Counted from the first letter of the stretch, positions 46,601-55,190 are shown. The stretch: DNA of 64,000 bases from Spirochaetia bacterium (GCA_026002045.1 BOAV01000002.1:9262-73261), one strand, 5' to 3'. Notes: generated from the sequence alone by a model not told the origin. Made by a program: numbers and translations.

Positions 46601-47612
46601 CAAGCTCGTATTCCGCCCGTTCGATGACTTCCGCAACCCTGCCGGGGTAGCGTTTTTCAAGCCCATCCATGGTGAGATGCCGCAGGTATTCGTCTGCATC
46701 GGCGAAGCCTGGGGGAATTTCAAAGTCCGGGAGCAGGGGGCCGGGGGTGGGAATCTCGGTTTTGCAGCGCTCGGCGATGCGCACCGTGTTGGCAATGGCT
46801 TCGGGGTATTCGGGGAACAGGGCCGCCATTTCGTCCCCGGTTTTAAAGTAGAATTCTTGTCCCTCAAAGCGCATCCGTTTTTCATCCCCCCGTTTGGCCT
46901 GGGTGCCGATGCAGAGGAGCAGGTCCTGGGCAATGGCGTCTTCCCGTTCCAGGTAGTGGATGTCGTTGGTCGCCACCAGGGGGATGCCGGTCCGCCGGGC
47001 AATGTCGGCGATGAGGGGGTTTACCTGTCTTTGCGCCTCGATCCCGTGGTCCTGGAGTTCCAGGTAGAAGTTGTCCTCCCCCATGAGGTCACGGAACCAC
47101 CGCGCCGTTTTCTCCGCCTCTTTCAACTGCCCATCCATGATCAGGCTGGGAATCTCCCCGGCCAGGCAGGCGGAAAGGCAGATGAGCCCCCCGTGGTATT
47201 TTTCCAGTATTTCCTTGTCGATCCGGGGTTTATAATAGAAGCCTTCGGTATAGGAAAGGGAAGAGAGCTTCATCAAATTCCGGTAGCCCTCCTCACAGGT
47301 GGCAAGGAGTACCAGGTGGTAGTATTTTGTGGCGTTTTCCCCGCCCTTATGCTCATGCCGGGAACCGGGGGCCATGTAAAATTCGCTGCCGATAATGGGA
47401 TGCACCGGCGCCCGGTCCTTGGGCAGGGGGTGATCCTTGTCGCCCTGGCAGGCGGCGGCAAATTTCAGCACCCCAAACATGTTGCCGTGGTCGGTGATGG
47501 CAAGGTGCTTCATGCCCAGGGAAGCCGCTTTTGCCGCCAGATTTTCCACCGAAGCGGCGCCGTCCAATAAGGAATAGTCCGAATGGACGTGTAGATGAAC
47601 AAAATCGGTCAT
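43650..47612 (-). CDS. dnaE: DNA polymerase III alpha subunit with duplicated OB-fold region
   Basis: 1320 residues, about 150 more than typical DnaE. PHP domain at the N-terminus (HLHVHSDYSLLDGAAS; AITDHGNMFG). Palm motif PDFDVDFANEGRQRV carries catalytic Asp residues. Fingers and helix-hairpin-helix region follow (VGIKGLGEASAEEIVACR). The extra length is a tandem copy of the OB-fold segment: ~966-1074 and ~1107-1213, both starting WEQFV-LDLSK and containing EYTLIGI, MAFGSL-DY and the -TWE-CRD block. The normal C-terminal tail follows. Main replicative polymerase. Confidence 0.96.
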   Translation of the reverse strand: MTDFVHLHVHSDYSLLDGAASVENLAAKAASLGMKHLAITDHGNMFGVLKFAAACQGDKDHPLPKDRAPVHPIIGSEFYMAPGSRHEHKGGENATKYYHLVLLATCEEGYRNLMKLSSLSYTEGFYYKPRIDKEILEKYHGGLICLSACLAGEIPSLIMDGQLKEAEKTARWFRDLMGEDNFYLELQDHGIEAQRQVNPLIADIARRTGIPLVATNDIHYLEREDAIAQDLLLCIGTQAKRGDEKRMRFEGQEFYFKTGDEMAALFPEYPEAIANTVRIAERCKTEIPTPGPLLPDFEIPPGFADADEYLRHLTMDGLEKRYPGRVAEVIERAEYELGVIISMGFPGYFLIVADFINWAKEHEIPVGPGRGSGAGSIVAYALRITNNDPIKYNLLFERFLNPERISMPDFDVDFANEGRQRVIDYVTEKYGKEKVGQIITFGTMKAKAAVKDVARALDISIDESNMITKLIPEDPKMNLKKAFEQEPRLKELEENPKYQELFAMARKLEGKNRNSSIHASGVVIGKTDLTDYVPLYMDHKDGSIASQYTMDIIEPQGLVKMDFLGLKTLDLIDHSVKLIRRRGGEYANFDIEAIPETGTPESEAVFKMLGEGRSYGIFQFESEGMQKYLKEAQPNSIEDLIALNALYRPGPMDNIPQFIASKQGRQAIVYPDPSLETILKETYGVIVYQEQVMQVAQIIAGYSLGQADLLRRAMGKKKMEVMVKEKEKFISGAIARGYKAEDADRIFEILIPFAGYGFNKSHAAAYAVLAYQTAYLKANFPVEFMAANMTNEISSVDKLPLYIEEARRMGIPIDPPDINRSGPLFTVVDGRIVYGLVGIKGLGEASAEEIVACRKDGSYKGLIDFLNRVNIKTVGKKVIELLILTGAFDHFEQSREVLQGNLERAVDYAQNIKDDKQFGQTSLFGDSGEKEFPDFAFESFPEGSREDRLKIEKDLIGFYFSGHPMDGLKTEWEQFVKLDLSKADSAPEQEYTLIGIIASLKPIITKAGKSMAFGSLSDYRGEIDLAFFEKTWEGCRDKIDVGDFIALRGKLDLQRGKPSLRVDSILPPDRLKIKENLLEFCSPDGGPQSTWTAADNSSADLKPMDEYREAWEQFVNLDLSKPEQGTENGEYTLIGILTRLNPIIAKKNNKPMAFGSLTDYKGKIDLVFFPNTWETCRDNVEEDHCIAVKGRLDKSRDKLSFKVGSVLEIGKLRRKAAKMNSEEESDKIEPTPAVSETESNSSFREVHIQLNEGAVEQDETLFPLRDYLYGTSGPCQVYIHLNLPEGERVIRTTTQIGAAATAESIDSLAHCAGVAKVWRV

Positions 47613-47651
47613 GATTCTACCATACCGTTAAAACCTGTTATTACTCAAGAC

Positions 47652-47680
47652 TTGACAAGTTTTCCCTGAATTGCTAGGAT
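47652..47680 (+). promoter_or_regulatory. Sigma70-type promoter of the amino-acid ABC operon
   Basis: Perfect TTGACA (47652-47657), 17-base spacer, TAGGAT (47675-47680). The leader of about 120 bases to the ATG at 47809 contains the palindrome CAGGTTTTATAAACCTG (47768-47784), a possible operator or hairpin. Confidence 0.7.
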
Positions 47681-47808
47681 ATCTAAAGTTTATTAAACCA
47701 ATCGGAGAACAAGTAAATAAGAACGCTGCCCCCGGGGCCTTGGCTGCCGGTTATAATTATGCGCTTACAGGTTTTATAAACCTGGTATTTATATTCAAGG
47801 AGTATGTG

Positions 47809-48660
47809 ATGAAAAGAACAAAGATCGTTTTTCTGACCTTGGCAGTAGCGGTACTGGCCGCAGGCCTTGTCTACGCCGGAGGCTCTTCCGAGAAGAAGAG
47901 TTCCGCCGCCGCCCCGGCGGTACAGAAGGTCCGGGTGGCCCATACCCAGACCAATGTGCCCTACAACTTTGTCAACGACAAGGGAGAATCCGACGGGTTT
48001 GAGGTGGCGGTGATCAAGGCGGTGGACGCCCTGCTCACGGACTATGAGTTTGAATTCGTCCCCACCTCGGACGACGACCTCCTCATTGGTATTGAATCGG
48101 GGAAATACGCCCTGGGCACCAAGGGCGCCTGGGTCACCGAGGAGCGGAAGCAGAAGTTTATCATCCCCAGCCGCTATGTGGCGGCCAGCGTTATCGGCAT
48201 AGCCTACCGGACCGAGACGGCCAATCAGATTAAGGACCTGGAATCCTTTGCCAAATTTTCAGGCAAACTGGTACCCATTCCGCCCTCAAGCGCCCAATTT
48301 GCCGTGGTGGAAGATTTTAACAAGGCCCATCCGGCCAGTCCCATCAAACTGCTCCCCTCGGATATTTTTATCATCCCCGACGCCTATACCTGGGTGGTGG
48401 AAGGCCGCTACGACGCCTTCTTTGACCTCAAGCTCGCCTTCCAGAATACCGTGGTCGATGAAAAAGGCGCCTGGCACAGCTATGCGAACAGGCTTTCCTA
48501 CCTGCCCTACAAGGCCATCCCCACCTATCCCCTGATCAACAAGAAGTTCCAGGATCTGGCGGACAAGTACGATGCGGCCATTGAAAAGCTTACCGCCGAC
48601 GGCACCATCCGCAGGCTTTCCGAACAGTACTTTGGGGAGGATATTTTTCAGTACATCTAG
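47809..48660 (+). CDS. Amino-acid ABC transporter substrate-binding protein (family 3)
   Basis: 283 residues from ATG 47809 with AAGGAG six bases upstream. Signal peptide MKRTKIVFLTLAVAVLAAG then LVYAGGSSEKK; cleavage after VYA is likely, no Cys. Family-3 features: FVNDKGESDGFEVAVIKAVD (ligand pocket) and GTIRRLSEQYFGEDIF at the end. First of four genes: binding protein, two permeases, ATPase. Substrate probably a polar amino acid or related compound. Confidence 0.9.
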   Translation: MKRTKIVFLTLAVAVLAAGLVYAGGSSEKKSSAAAPAVQKVRVAHTQTNVPYNFVNDKGESDGFEVAVIKAVDALLTDYEFEFVPTSDDDLLIGIESGKYALGTKGAWVTEERKQKFIIPSRYVAASVIGIAYRTETANQIKDLESFAKFSGKLVPIPPSSAQFAVVEDFNKAHPASPIKLLPSDIFIIPDAYTWVVEGRYDAFFDLKLAFQNTVVDEKGAWHSYANRLSYLPYKAIPTYPLINKKFQDLADKYDAAIEKLTADGTIRRLSEQYFGEDIFQYI

Positions 48661-48681
48661 GTGAGATGACGGGGGGAAAAC

Positions 48682-49389
48682 GTGGACAGGCCTTTTTTTC
48701 CGGCTTTTATCATTAAGGTCATTCCCAATTTGCTCGTCTTCCTCCCCGTTACTTTGCTTACCATGGCGGGGACCGTTTTGCTCGGCTCCGCCCTTGGTTT
48801 TATCCTGGCCCGCGCCCGCCTTCGGCCGGCCCTGATACCCCGGAAGCTTTCCGAAGCCTATACCATGGCCATGCGCTGCACCCCCTCAATAGTATTATTG
48901 TTTATTGTCTATTACGGTCTGCCCGAACTGTTCCAGGCCCTTTTTGATGTGGATATCAACAACTGGTACAAGGGCATTTTTGTTATCCTGACCCTGACAC
49001 TGCTCTTTGCCGCCACCATGAGCGAGGTGATGCGTTCCGCCTATCAGGCCATCGACAAGGGCCAGCGGGAAGCGGCGGTAAGCATCGGCCTCAGCGAGAC
49101 CCAGGCATTTTTCCGCATTGTCCTGCCGCAGGCGGTGGTGGTGGCCCTGCCCAACTTCGGCAACGCCCTTATCAATCTGATGAAGGAAGGGGCCCTGGCC
49201 TACACCATCGGTTTCATCGACATGATGGGCCAGGGAACCCTGATCATTTCCCGGAACTACGGTTCCTACGGTCTTGAAACCTACATCGCCCTGGCTATTA
49301 TTTATTGGGGCCTTACCATCATTATCGAAAAGAATTTTCAGCGCATAGAAAAACGGCTCTCCCGGGGCAAGAGGAGCGTGGCCCAATAA
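48682..49389 (+). CDS. Amino-acid ABC transporter permease (HisM/GlnP family), first
   Basis: 235 residues from a GTG with GGGGGG about 7 bases upstream. Five membrane segments and the EAA loop GQREAAVSIGLSETQAFFR followed by IVLPQAVVVALPN. The stop overlaps the next ATG (TAATG). Confidence 0.9.
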   Translation: MDRPFFPAFIIKVIPNLLVFLPVTLLTMAGTVLLGSALGFILARARLRPALIPRKLSEAYTMAMRCTPSIVLLFIVYYGLPELFQALFDVDINNWYKGIFVILTLTLLFAATMSEVMRSAYQAIDKGQREAAVSIGLSETQAFFRIVLPQAVVVALPNFGNALINLMKEGALAYTIGFIDMMGQGTLIISRNYGSYGLETYIALAIIYWGLTIIIEKNFQRIEKRLSRGKRSVAQ

Positions 49390-50123
49390 TGGAACTGAAT
49401 GTTCAATTCATGATCAGGACTTTTCTCCTGGCCCTCCGCGCCGTTCCGGTCACCATGGAAATTACCCTGGCGGCCCTGGCCTTCGCCGTACCGGTGGGCT
49501 TCTTTATGGCCATCAGCCGCATCTATAAAGTAAAATTGTTGCAGCAATTCGTTACCCTCTATGTTTCCTTTGTCCGGGGCACCCCCATAGTGCTCCAGAT
49601 TCTGATTATCTACAGTCTCCTGCCCAGCCTTCTGAATGCTTTTGTAAAACAGATGGGGCTGGGGATCAATGTCTTTGACATCAATCCCATCCTCTACGCC
49701 TTTGTGGTTTTTGCCCTGAATACCACCGCCGGGCTTTCGGAGATTTTCCGGTCGGCGCTGCTCACGGTGGAACGGGGGCAGCTTGAGGCGGCTTTGGCAG
49801 GGGGGCTTTCTCCTGTGCAGGGCTATGTCAGAATTATTATTCCCCAGGCCCTGGTTTCAGCGCTGCCGAATATTTGTAACATTACCATCAATCTGATCAA
49901 GAGCACTTCCCTGGCTTTTATCATGACCGTTAAGGATATTACCGCTGTGGCAAAGATCGCCGCTTCCTACGGGTACAATTACATAGAAGCGTATCTGGAT
50001 ATTTTTGTTATTTACATAATCATCTGCGGGGTGTGCCAATGGCTCTTCACCCTGGCGGAAAATCATCTGGGGACTTACAAGGGCTTAAACAGGTTTCCCC
50101 AGCGCGCGGCGGGCAGGGGGTAG
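49389..50123 (+). CDS. Amino-acid ABC transporter permease (HisM/GlnP family), second
   Basis: 244 residues starting at the ATG overlapping the upstream TAA. EAA loop [19 protein letters not shown], then [13 protein letters not shown]. Forms the membrane heterodimer with the first permease. The stop is two bases before the ATPase start. Confidence 0.9.
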   Translation: MELNVQFMIRTFLLALRAVPVTMEITLAALAFAVPVGFFMAISRIYKVKLLQQFVTLYVSFVRGTPIVLQILIIYSLLPSLLNAFVKQMGLGINVFDINPILYAFVVFALNTTAGLSEIFRSALLTVERGQLEAALAGGLSPVQGYVRIIIPQALVSALPNICNITINLIKSTSLAFIMTVKDITAVAKIAASYGYNYIEAYLDIFVIYIIICGVCQWLFTLAENHLGTYKGLNRFPQRAAGRG

Positions 50124-50125
50124 TA

Positions 50126-50881
50126 ATGCTGCAGGTCAGGAATATTCACAAGGCATTCCACAAGAATGAAGTTTTAAAGGGCGTCTCTATTCGGGTTGAG
50201 AAGGGAGATGTGGTAGTAATTCTGGGGCCCAGCGGTTCGGGGAAAACAACTTTTCTGCGGTGTATCAACTTTCTTGAAAAGGCGGACCAGGGGGAGATCA
50301 GCTTTGATGATATGACCGTGGATATTAACCACGCCGGTTCCGCCGACATTTCCCGGATTCGCAAACGTACCGCCTTTGTATTTCAGAACTACAACCTCTT
50401 TAACAACAAGACCGCCCTGGAGAATGTTACCGAAGGACTCATCATCGGCCGCAGGGTTCCCAAAGATATCGCCATTGCCACCGCTACCCAGGCCCTGAAA
50501 AAGGTGGGCCTGGCGGACCGGCTGGACTATTACCCCTCCCAGCTTTCCGGGGGACAGCAGCAGCGGGTGGGCATAGCCCGGGCCATCGCGGTAAACCCCG
50601 ATGTGATCCTCTTTGATGAACCCACCAGCGCCCTGGACCCGGAACTGATAGGTGAAGTCCTGGGGGTGATGAAGCAGCTTGCCCATGAGGGTACGACCAT
50701 GGTGGTGGTAACCCACGAAATGTCCTTTGCCCAGGATGTGGCCAACCATATCGTTTTTATGGACGGCGGCGTTATCGTGGAGGAAGGCCCCCCCCGGGAG
50801 GTCTTTCTCCACCCGAAGGAAGAACGGACCAGATCCTTCCTCCGGCGGATCAATTTTTCCGGCGGGGATTATCTGATCTGA
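50126..50881 (+). CDS. Amino-acid ABC transporter ATPase (GlnQ/HisP family)
   Basis: 251 residues from ATG 50126. Walker [11 protein letters not shown]-loop [18 protein letters not shown], signature [14 protein letters not shown], Walker [15 protein letters not shown], switch His in [12 protein letters not shown]. Drives the importer encoded by the three preceding genes. Last gene of the operon; a stem-loop follows. Confidence 0.95.
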   Translation: MLQVRNIHKAFHKNEVLKGVSIRVEKGDVVVILGPSGSGKTTFLRCINFLEKADQGEISFDDMTVDINHAGSADISRIRKRTAFVFQNYNLFNNKTALENVTEGLIIGRRVPKDIAIATATQALKKVGLADRLDYYPSQLSGGQQQRVGIARAIAVNPDVILFDEPTSALDPELIGEVLGVMKQLAHEGTTMVVVTHEMSFAQDVANHIVFMDGGVIVEEGPPREVFLHPKEERTRSFLRRINFSGGDYLI

Positions 50882-50894
50882 GAGCGTTGAGCTG

Positions 50895-50921
50895 GTTCCA
50901 AAACTCGGTTAGTTTTGGAAC
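50895..50921 (+). terminator. Stem-loop terminator after the amino-acid ABC operon
   Basis: Perfect 11-bp arms GTTCCAAAACT (50895-50905) and AGTTTTGGAAC (50911-50921) around the 5-base loop CGGTT, 13 bases after the ATPase stop. The tail TGCTTCATTTTAC is only moderately T-rich. Confidence 0.6.
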
Positions 50922-50979
50922 TGCTTCATTTTACAAAGAATGGCTTTTTTTCTTGATATAGTGTAAACTATGAACTGGT

Positions 50980-51711
50980 ATGGAAGATCAGGAATCCCGT
51001 GCGCTGGAACATATTTGGAAACTTCTCAAGGATGAGGCGGTTCCGGAATTGGACGGCCCCTTGCGGAATATCCCCCGGCTGCAGGAAATTCACCGTGAAG
51101 TTAAGGCCCTGCGGGAGCTTGCGGACAGCCTTCGGGATGAGATAAATCTGCGCAATTTAAGCATGGCGGCCCTTCAGAAACGGGAATCCCAGTTCAGGTA
51201 TCTGGCCAGCCATGATCCCCTTACGGGCGCCCTGAACCGCCGTTCCTTTATGGAGCAGGCGGGCTCGGACCTCAGAACCGCCGCTCTTGAGGGCGTCCCC
51301 TGCAGTATCGTGATGATGGATCTCGATTATTTCAAGGTTTTCAACGATACTTGGGGGCATCAGGCAGGGGACGAGGCACTGCGGCACGTGGTGACGGTTA
51401 TTTCATCCCTTTTGCGGAAGAATGATTTTCTGGGCCGGTACGGCGGGGAGGAATTTGTGTTCTTCTTCAACCATGCGGATCGGAACACGGGGATCGCCGT
51501 TGCCGAACGGATGCGGGAAGCCATCGCCGGATCGTCGATCCGGGTTAAATCCGCCCAGGTGATCATTACCGCCAGTTTTGGCGTTTGCATAGCGGAGTCT
51601 GTTGAAGGCTCTGCGGCTGTGGTTCCCCTGGAATCTCTTATACATAATGCGGACCTTGCCCTCTACCGGGCAAAGGCGGAAGGCCGCAACCGGGTGGTAT
51701 GCCATTTATGA
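50980..51711 (+). CDS. Soluble diguanylate cyclase (GGDEF)
   Basis: 243 residues without membrane segments. A helical N-terminal ~85 residues (IHREVKALRELADSLRDEI) may dimerise as a coiled coil. GGDEF domain: HDPLTGALNRRSFMEQAG, MMDLDYFKVFNDTWGHQAGD, active loop RYGGEEFVF. An RxxD inhibitory site (RKND) lies five residues before the loop, unlike the membrane cyclase at 28302. Makes cyclic di-GMP. The stop overlaps the next gene by ATGA. Confidence 0.92.
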   Translation: MEDQESRALEHIWKLLKDEAVPELDGPLRNIPRLQEIHREVKALRELADSLRDEINLRNLSMAALQKRESQFRYLASHDPLTGALNRRSFMEQAGSDLRTAALEGVPCSIVMMDLDYFKVFNDTWGHQAGDEALRHVVTVISSLLRKNDFLGRYGGEEFVFFFNHADRNTGIAVAERMREAIAGSSIRVKSAQVIITASFGVCIAESVEGSAAVVPLESLIHNADLALYRAKAEGRNRVVCHL

Positions 51712-52094
51712 AGATTGAGTTATTTACCTTTTGCGACTTTGCCCAGGAAAACGGCGGCAAGCTTACCGTAGTGGGAACCTTCGACACGATCATCTCCCGG
51801 AATTTCCCCTGTGTCCATCCCCAGCTTTCGGTGGTGATCCGTCTGCGCTTCGACCTCTGGGAATTTTCCAACCACAGTTTCCGCATCGAAACCCGCGACC
51901 TTGACGGCGAAATGAACATGGAAACCATCACCGGCAATGTGGAGGTCAAGGGCGTGGGCAACGCCACCGCCGTTTCCCACCTGGTCTTTACGATCTCCAA
52001 CCTCCATTTCAACAGCAGCGGCGTGGTAAACTTTGTGCTCTACATTGATGACAAGGAGCTGAATTCGATACCCCTGTATATCAGGAAGGGATAA
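51708..52094 (+). CDS. DUF6941-like small conserved protein
   Basis: 128 residues from the ATG overlapping the cyclase stop. Starts MKIELFTFCDFAQENGGKL then VVGTFDTI, a pattern of a small conserved family of unknown function (DUF6941 by recall). Predicted all-beta sandwich, no signal peptide. Coupled to the diguanylate cyclase, hinting at a regulatory or effector link (inference). Confidence 0.65.
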   Translation: MKIELFTFCDFAQENGGKLTVVGTFDTIISRNFPCVHPQLSVVIRLRFDLWEFSNHSFRIETRDLDGEMNMETITGNVEVKGVGNATAVSHLVFTISNLHFNSSGVVNFVLYIDDKELNSIPLYIRKG

Positions 52095-52101
52095 TGAGCG
52101 C

Positions 52102-52168
52102 CAGCCCCCCTGCAACCGTGCTTCCCCACGGGCACAGACACGGTGGCGGGAGGGCAGCGCTTTGTCGG
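52102..52168. repeat. Left arm of the nested inverted-repeat family, copy D (truncated)
   Basis: Matches the left arm of copy C at 17776 almost base for base (CAGCCCCCCTGCAACC; ACGGGCACAGACACGG; GGCGGGAGGGC), but the right arm is absent. It lies 7 bases after the DUF6941-like stop. Confidence 0.8.
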
Positions 52169-52251
52169 TTTCCTTTGGGCCATAAAGAAAGGCCGCCTCA
52201 CTTCTCATTCCCTATTAATCCGTGGTATATTCTCACCAATGGAGAGTAACA

Positions 52252-53364
52252 ATGCTATACAGAGATTACGGAACAACCGGTAAAAAAGTATCGCTCCTGG
52301 GATTCGGGGGGATGCGCTTTGGGAAGATTGACGATGCGGAGGCCTGCGCCCGCATGATGGTGACCGCCGCCGAGGGCGGGGTGAACTATTTTGATACCGC
52401 CCCGGCTTATTTCGGGACCAAGAGCGAGGAGGTCTTCGGCAAGGGGCTTGCGGAGCTGCGGCAGCGGAAGCTGCCCTACTATGTGGCCACCAAGACCTTC
52501 GCGACCACCGAAAAGGGCATCAGAACCGAGATTGAGGGCCAGCTCAAACGGCTGAATGTACCGGCCATCGACTTTTATCATGCCTGGTGCATCACCAGCC
52601 TGGATAATTGGCAGGAACGGAAAAAAGACGGCCTTCTTGACACATTCCGCAAGCTTAAAGAAGAAAAACTCATCAACCATATCTGCGTTTCAAGCCATCT
52701 GGTACGGGATGAGATCAAGGAACTCCTGATGGAAGGGGTCTTTGAGGGGGTGCTTTTCGGTTATTCGGCCTATAACTTCAAAACCCGGGAACCGGCCTTT
52801 GACGCCATCCGGGCCAAAAAACTCGGCGCGGTGCTGATGAACCCCCTGGGGGGCGGTATCATCCCCCAGCATCCGAAACTGTTTGAATTCCTCAAGCACA
52901 GCCCCGATGAGCCCATCACCCATGCGGCGCTGCGTTTCCTCTGGGACCACAGGGACATCAGCGTTACCCTGGTGGGCTTTAATGACGAAGCCCAGGTAAA
53001 GGACGCCATCAAGGCCATCGACGGCTACCAGCCCCGGACCGAGGCCGAGCTTGCCGCAGTAAAGGCCGGGGCCTCGGCGTCCTTTGAGGGGCTCTGCACG
53101 GGCTGCGCCTACTGCGATGACTGCCCCCAGGGGATTCCGATCCCCAAGTTCATGGACTCCTACAACCAGAAGCTCCTCAACGACAACCCGGACAGGGATG
53201 TTATTGCCGGCCGCCTGAAGGGTCACTGGAACGTGGATATCGCAAAAGCCAGAGATTGCATCGCCTGCGGCCAATGCGAAAGCGCCTGCACCCAGCACAT
53301 CAACATCATCGAACGGCTCAAGATCATTGGCGGAATAAATCCGCCCGGTGGTAAATCCGCCTAA
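52252..53364 (+). CDS. Aldo/keto reductase with C-terminal 4Fe-4S ferredoxin-like domain
   Basis: 370 residues from ATG 52252, with GGAGAG five bases upstream. AKR barrel: GFGGMRFGKIDDAEA, NYFDTAPAYFGTKSEEVFGK (catalytic Asp/Tyr), IDFYHAWCI. The C-terminus has CTGCAYCDDCPQGIPIP and CIACGQCESACTQHINI, the Cys sets of the Fe-S AKR subfamily. A cytoplasmic redox enzyme of anaerobes; substrate unknown. Upstream is repeat copy D, downstream copy E. Confidence 0.9.
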   Translation: MLYRDYGTTGKKVSLLGFGGMRFGKIDDAEACARMMVTAAEGGVNYFDTAPAYFGTKSEEVFGKGLAELRQRKLPYYVATKTFATTEKGIRTEIEGQLKRLNVPAIDFYHAWCITSLDNWQERKKDGLLDTFRKLKEEKLINHICVSSHLVRDEIKELLMEGVFEGVLFGYSAYNFKTREPAFDAIRAKKLGAVLMNPLGGGIIPQHPKLFEFLKHSPDEPITHAALRFLWDHRDISVTLVGFNDEAQVKDAIKAIDGYQPRTEAELAAVKAGASASFEGLCTGCAYCDDCPQGIPIPKFMDSYNQKLLNDNPDRDVIAGRLKGHWNVDIAKARDCIACGQCESACTQHINIIERLKIIGGINPPGGKSA

Positions 53365-53639
53365 GCGGCAGGACAGCGCATGATCATCCCTGAAGGGAGT
53401 CTCCAAATCCCAATAGGAAGATGCCCATTTCCCCCATTCTTTTTTAATAACTCAGCGGCCGCCCCGCCCGGAGGCGGACCCTGAGTTCGCGGACCCGCAG
53501 ACTTTGCGAACTTTGGTTCGCAAAGTCGAGGACGGGCGAACGATGGGTTCGTCTCCGGGTGGGGCGGCCCCTGTTTGGTTAAAGTCCTTGAATATTTCGT
53601 TTAGTTGTTTTATATTAACCATAAGACATGGGGGAAATA
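53365..53639. repeat. Intergenic region with nested inverted repeat, copy E
   Basis: Arms at 53457-53481 (GGCCGCCCCGCCCGGAGGCG...) and 53545-53571 are imperfect inverted repeats; inside is a perfect 12-bp hairpin GACTTTGCGAAC (53500-53511)/GTTCGCAAAGTC (53516-53527). The core, read in reverse, resembles the core of copy C. Outer ends differ from copies A-D, so this is a relative rather than the same element. No gene is seen. Confidence 0.7.
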
Positions 53640-53996
53640 ATGACCGTAGCAGAAACAGTCAAAATACTGGATGGACAGTTTTTTTCCGGCGAAGACAAGG
53701 CCGATTTGGAAATTGCCTCCGCCTGTGGGGCGGATCTGATGAGCGATGTCATGGCCTTTGTAAAGGACCGGGTGCTTCTTCTGACCGGCCTTGTGAATCC
53801 CCAGGTTATACGAACTGCAGAACTGCTGGACATTCACGCCATTATGTTTGTACGGGGTAAGAGCCCCAGTCGGGACATGATCGACATGGCGGAAGAATCG
53901 GATATCATTCTGGGGGGAACCAAGCTCCCCATGTTCCTCGCCTGCGGCAAACTCTACGAAGCGGGACTTAAAGCCGGGGGCACCCGGCGCATCTAA
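53640..53996 (+). CDS. DRTGG-domain protein
   Basis: 118 residues from ATG 53640, with GGGGGA upstream; ATG 53628 is in frame but would overlap that site. TVAETVKILDGQFFSGEDKA opens a DRTGG-type fold (about 110 residues), a stand-alone version of the domain found in phosphotransacetylases and CBS proteins and near hydrogenase/redox genes in anaerobes. It probably binds a small ligand; no catalytic residues. Its neighbours are the Fe-S AKR and the folate ligase fusion. Confidence 0.75.
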   Translation: MTVAETVKILDGQFFSGEDKADLEIASACGADLMSDVMAFVKDRVLLLTGLVNPQVIRTAELLDIHAIMFVRGKSPSRDMIDMAEESDIILGGTKLPMFLACGKLYEAGLKAGGTRRI

Positions 53997-54006
53997 ACCA
54001 GGCGCT

Positions 54007-55131
54007 ATGGACGAGACAGAAGTAAATATTGAGGCTGTCGCGGATTGGCTTCTCAATGCGGAACCCATTAGCAAGCTTACAGGGGAAGAATTCAGAAAAT
54101 CGTCAATTAATTTAATCACCCAAGTGGAAACCTACTTTAAAAGCGTTGGCGGCAGTGTAGAACGCCAAGAGATAGGAACTATAGAACTGGGGAGATCGGG
54201 GATAAAATCATCTATTGCCCATGGAATAGGCAGAAACAAGGCTATCGCCTTCAAGGCGGTCCCTGAAATTATTAAAAAGGGTAAAATCGTAGACCATCAA
54301 ACAAACTGGAAAAATCGCGGGTATGACACCTATGTAATTAATGCCCCAATACAAATCGGAAATGAAGAATATATTGGAGAAGTTATAGTTAATCACTATG
54401 AAGCCAATGAAAACGGTTATTATTTACATGAGGTTGAAATAAAGTCGAAGCTCCGCGATGCGTTCAAGACTGGACTGGATACCAGCGCATCGGAGGGAGC
54501 TTCTACTTTGATTATCGCTCAAAAGCTGAAGGAAGTCAAGCGAAACTCCAAACAGGCGCTGCGCCGGGAAATGAAGGCCCGGCTTGCATCGCTCCCCCCC
54601 GAACAGTTCCATGTTGAGGGGCTCAAGGCCGCCGCCCTCGTCCAAACTCTGCCTGTCTGGTCTCAATATACCAATATCCTGCTCTTCCTTTCAATGAAAA
54701 ATGAAATTGACACCCAGCCCCTGCTGGAGGCCGCCTTTGCCGCCGGCAAGAAACTCTTTGTCCCAAGAGTTGAAGGGGACAATCTGGCATTTTGCCGTAT
54801 CCATTCTCCGGACGGCCCCTGGCTAACCGGGCGCTACGGCATCCGTGAACCAATGGGCAGGGCGAACAATGACGGCGCCGGCCTTTCATCGACAGACTTT
54901 CCGGCGCTGGTCATCGTGCCGGCTCTTGCCTTTGACCGCAGCGGGAAGCGGCTGGGCCGGGGCGGAGCTTACTATGACCGCTTCCTCGCCGCTCTTAACG
55001 CCGCCGGACAGGAATATGCCGCCCTCGGACTGTGCATGGCGGCGCAGATCCTCCCGGATGTTCCGGCGGAAGAATTTGACAAGAAGATAAAAAAAATTTG
55101 TACCGCAGTTGAATTTATCGATTGTTTATAA
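54007..55131 (+). CDS. 5-formyltetrahydrofolate cyclo-ligase with N-terminal LPD-like domain
   Basis: 374 residues. The C-terminal ~193 residues are a full-length cyclo-ligase: KQALRREMKARLASLP at its start and the ATP/folate site GKRLGRGGAYYDRF. It turns 5-formyl-THF into methenyl-THF using ATP. Residues ~56-150 are a separate domain (ELGRSGIKSS, AVPEIIKKG, EEYIGEVIV, GYYLHEVEIKSK) of the LPD/PBECR-like kind found in mobile-element polyproteins, related to residues 929-1021 of the restriction enzyme. GGAGGG at 54492-54497 followed 10 bases later by TTG 54508 could allow internal initiation of the ligase alone. The N-terminal coding is more AT-rich than the ligase part. Confidence 0.85.
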   Translation: MDETEVNIEAVADWLLNAEPISKLTGEEFRKSSINLITQVETYFKSVGGSVERQEIGTIELGRSGIKSSIAHGIGRNKAIAFKAVPEIIKKGKIVDHQTNWKNRGYDTYVINAPIQIGNEEYIGEVIVNHYEANENGYYLHEVEIKSKLRDAFKTGLDTSASEGASTLIIAQKLKEVKRNSKQALRREMKARLASLPPEQFHVEGLKAAALVQTLPVWSQYTNILLFLSMKNEIDTQPLLEAAFAAGKKLFVPRVEGDNLAFCRIHSPDGPWLTGRYGIREPMGRANNDGAGLSSTDFPALVIVPALAFDRSGKRLGRGGAYYDRFLAALNAAGQEYAALGLCMAAQILPDVPAEEFDKKIKKICTAVEFIDCL

Positions 55132-55134
55132 AAT

Positions 55135-55163
55135 TTGCAGTATAGGGAAGATTGTACTATAAT
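55135..55163 (+). promoter_or_regulatory. Promoter of the four-regulator operon
   Basis: TTGCAG (55135-55140), 17 bases, perfect TATAAT (55158-55163). AAGGAG at 55180-55185 sits five bases before the TTG start at 55191. Confidence 0.6.
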
Positions 55164-55190
55164 TATATTAATATTAAAAAAGGAGAATTT

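Noticed and set aside
45735..47570. 611-codon + strand frame opposite dnaE
   Set aside because: Antisense shadow produced by GC-rich codon use in dnaE; no motif in the translation.
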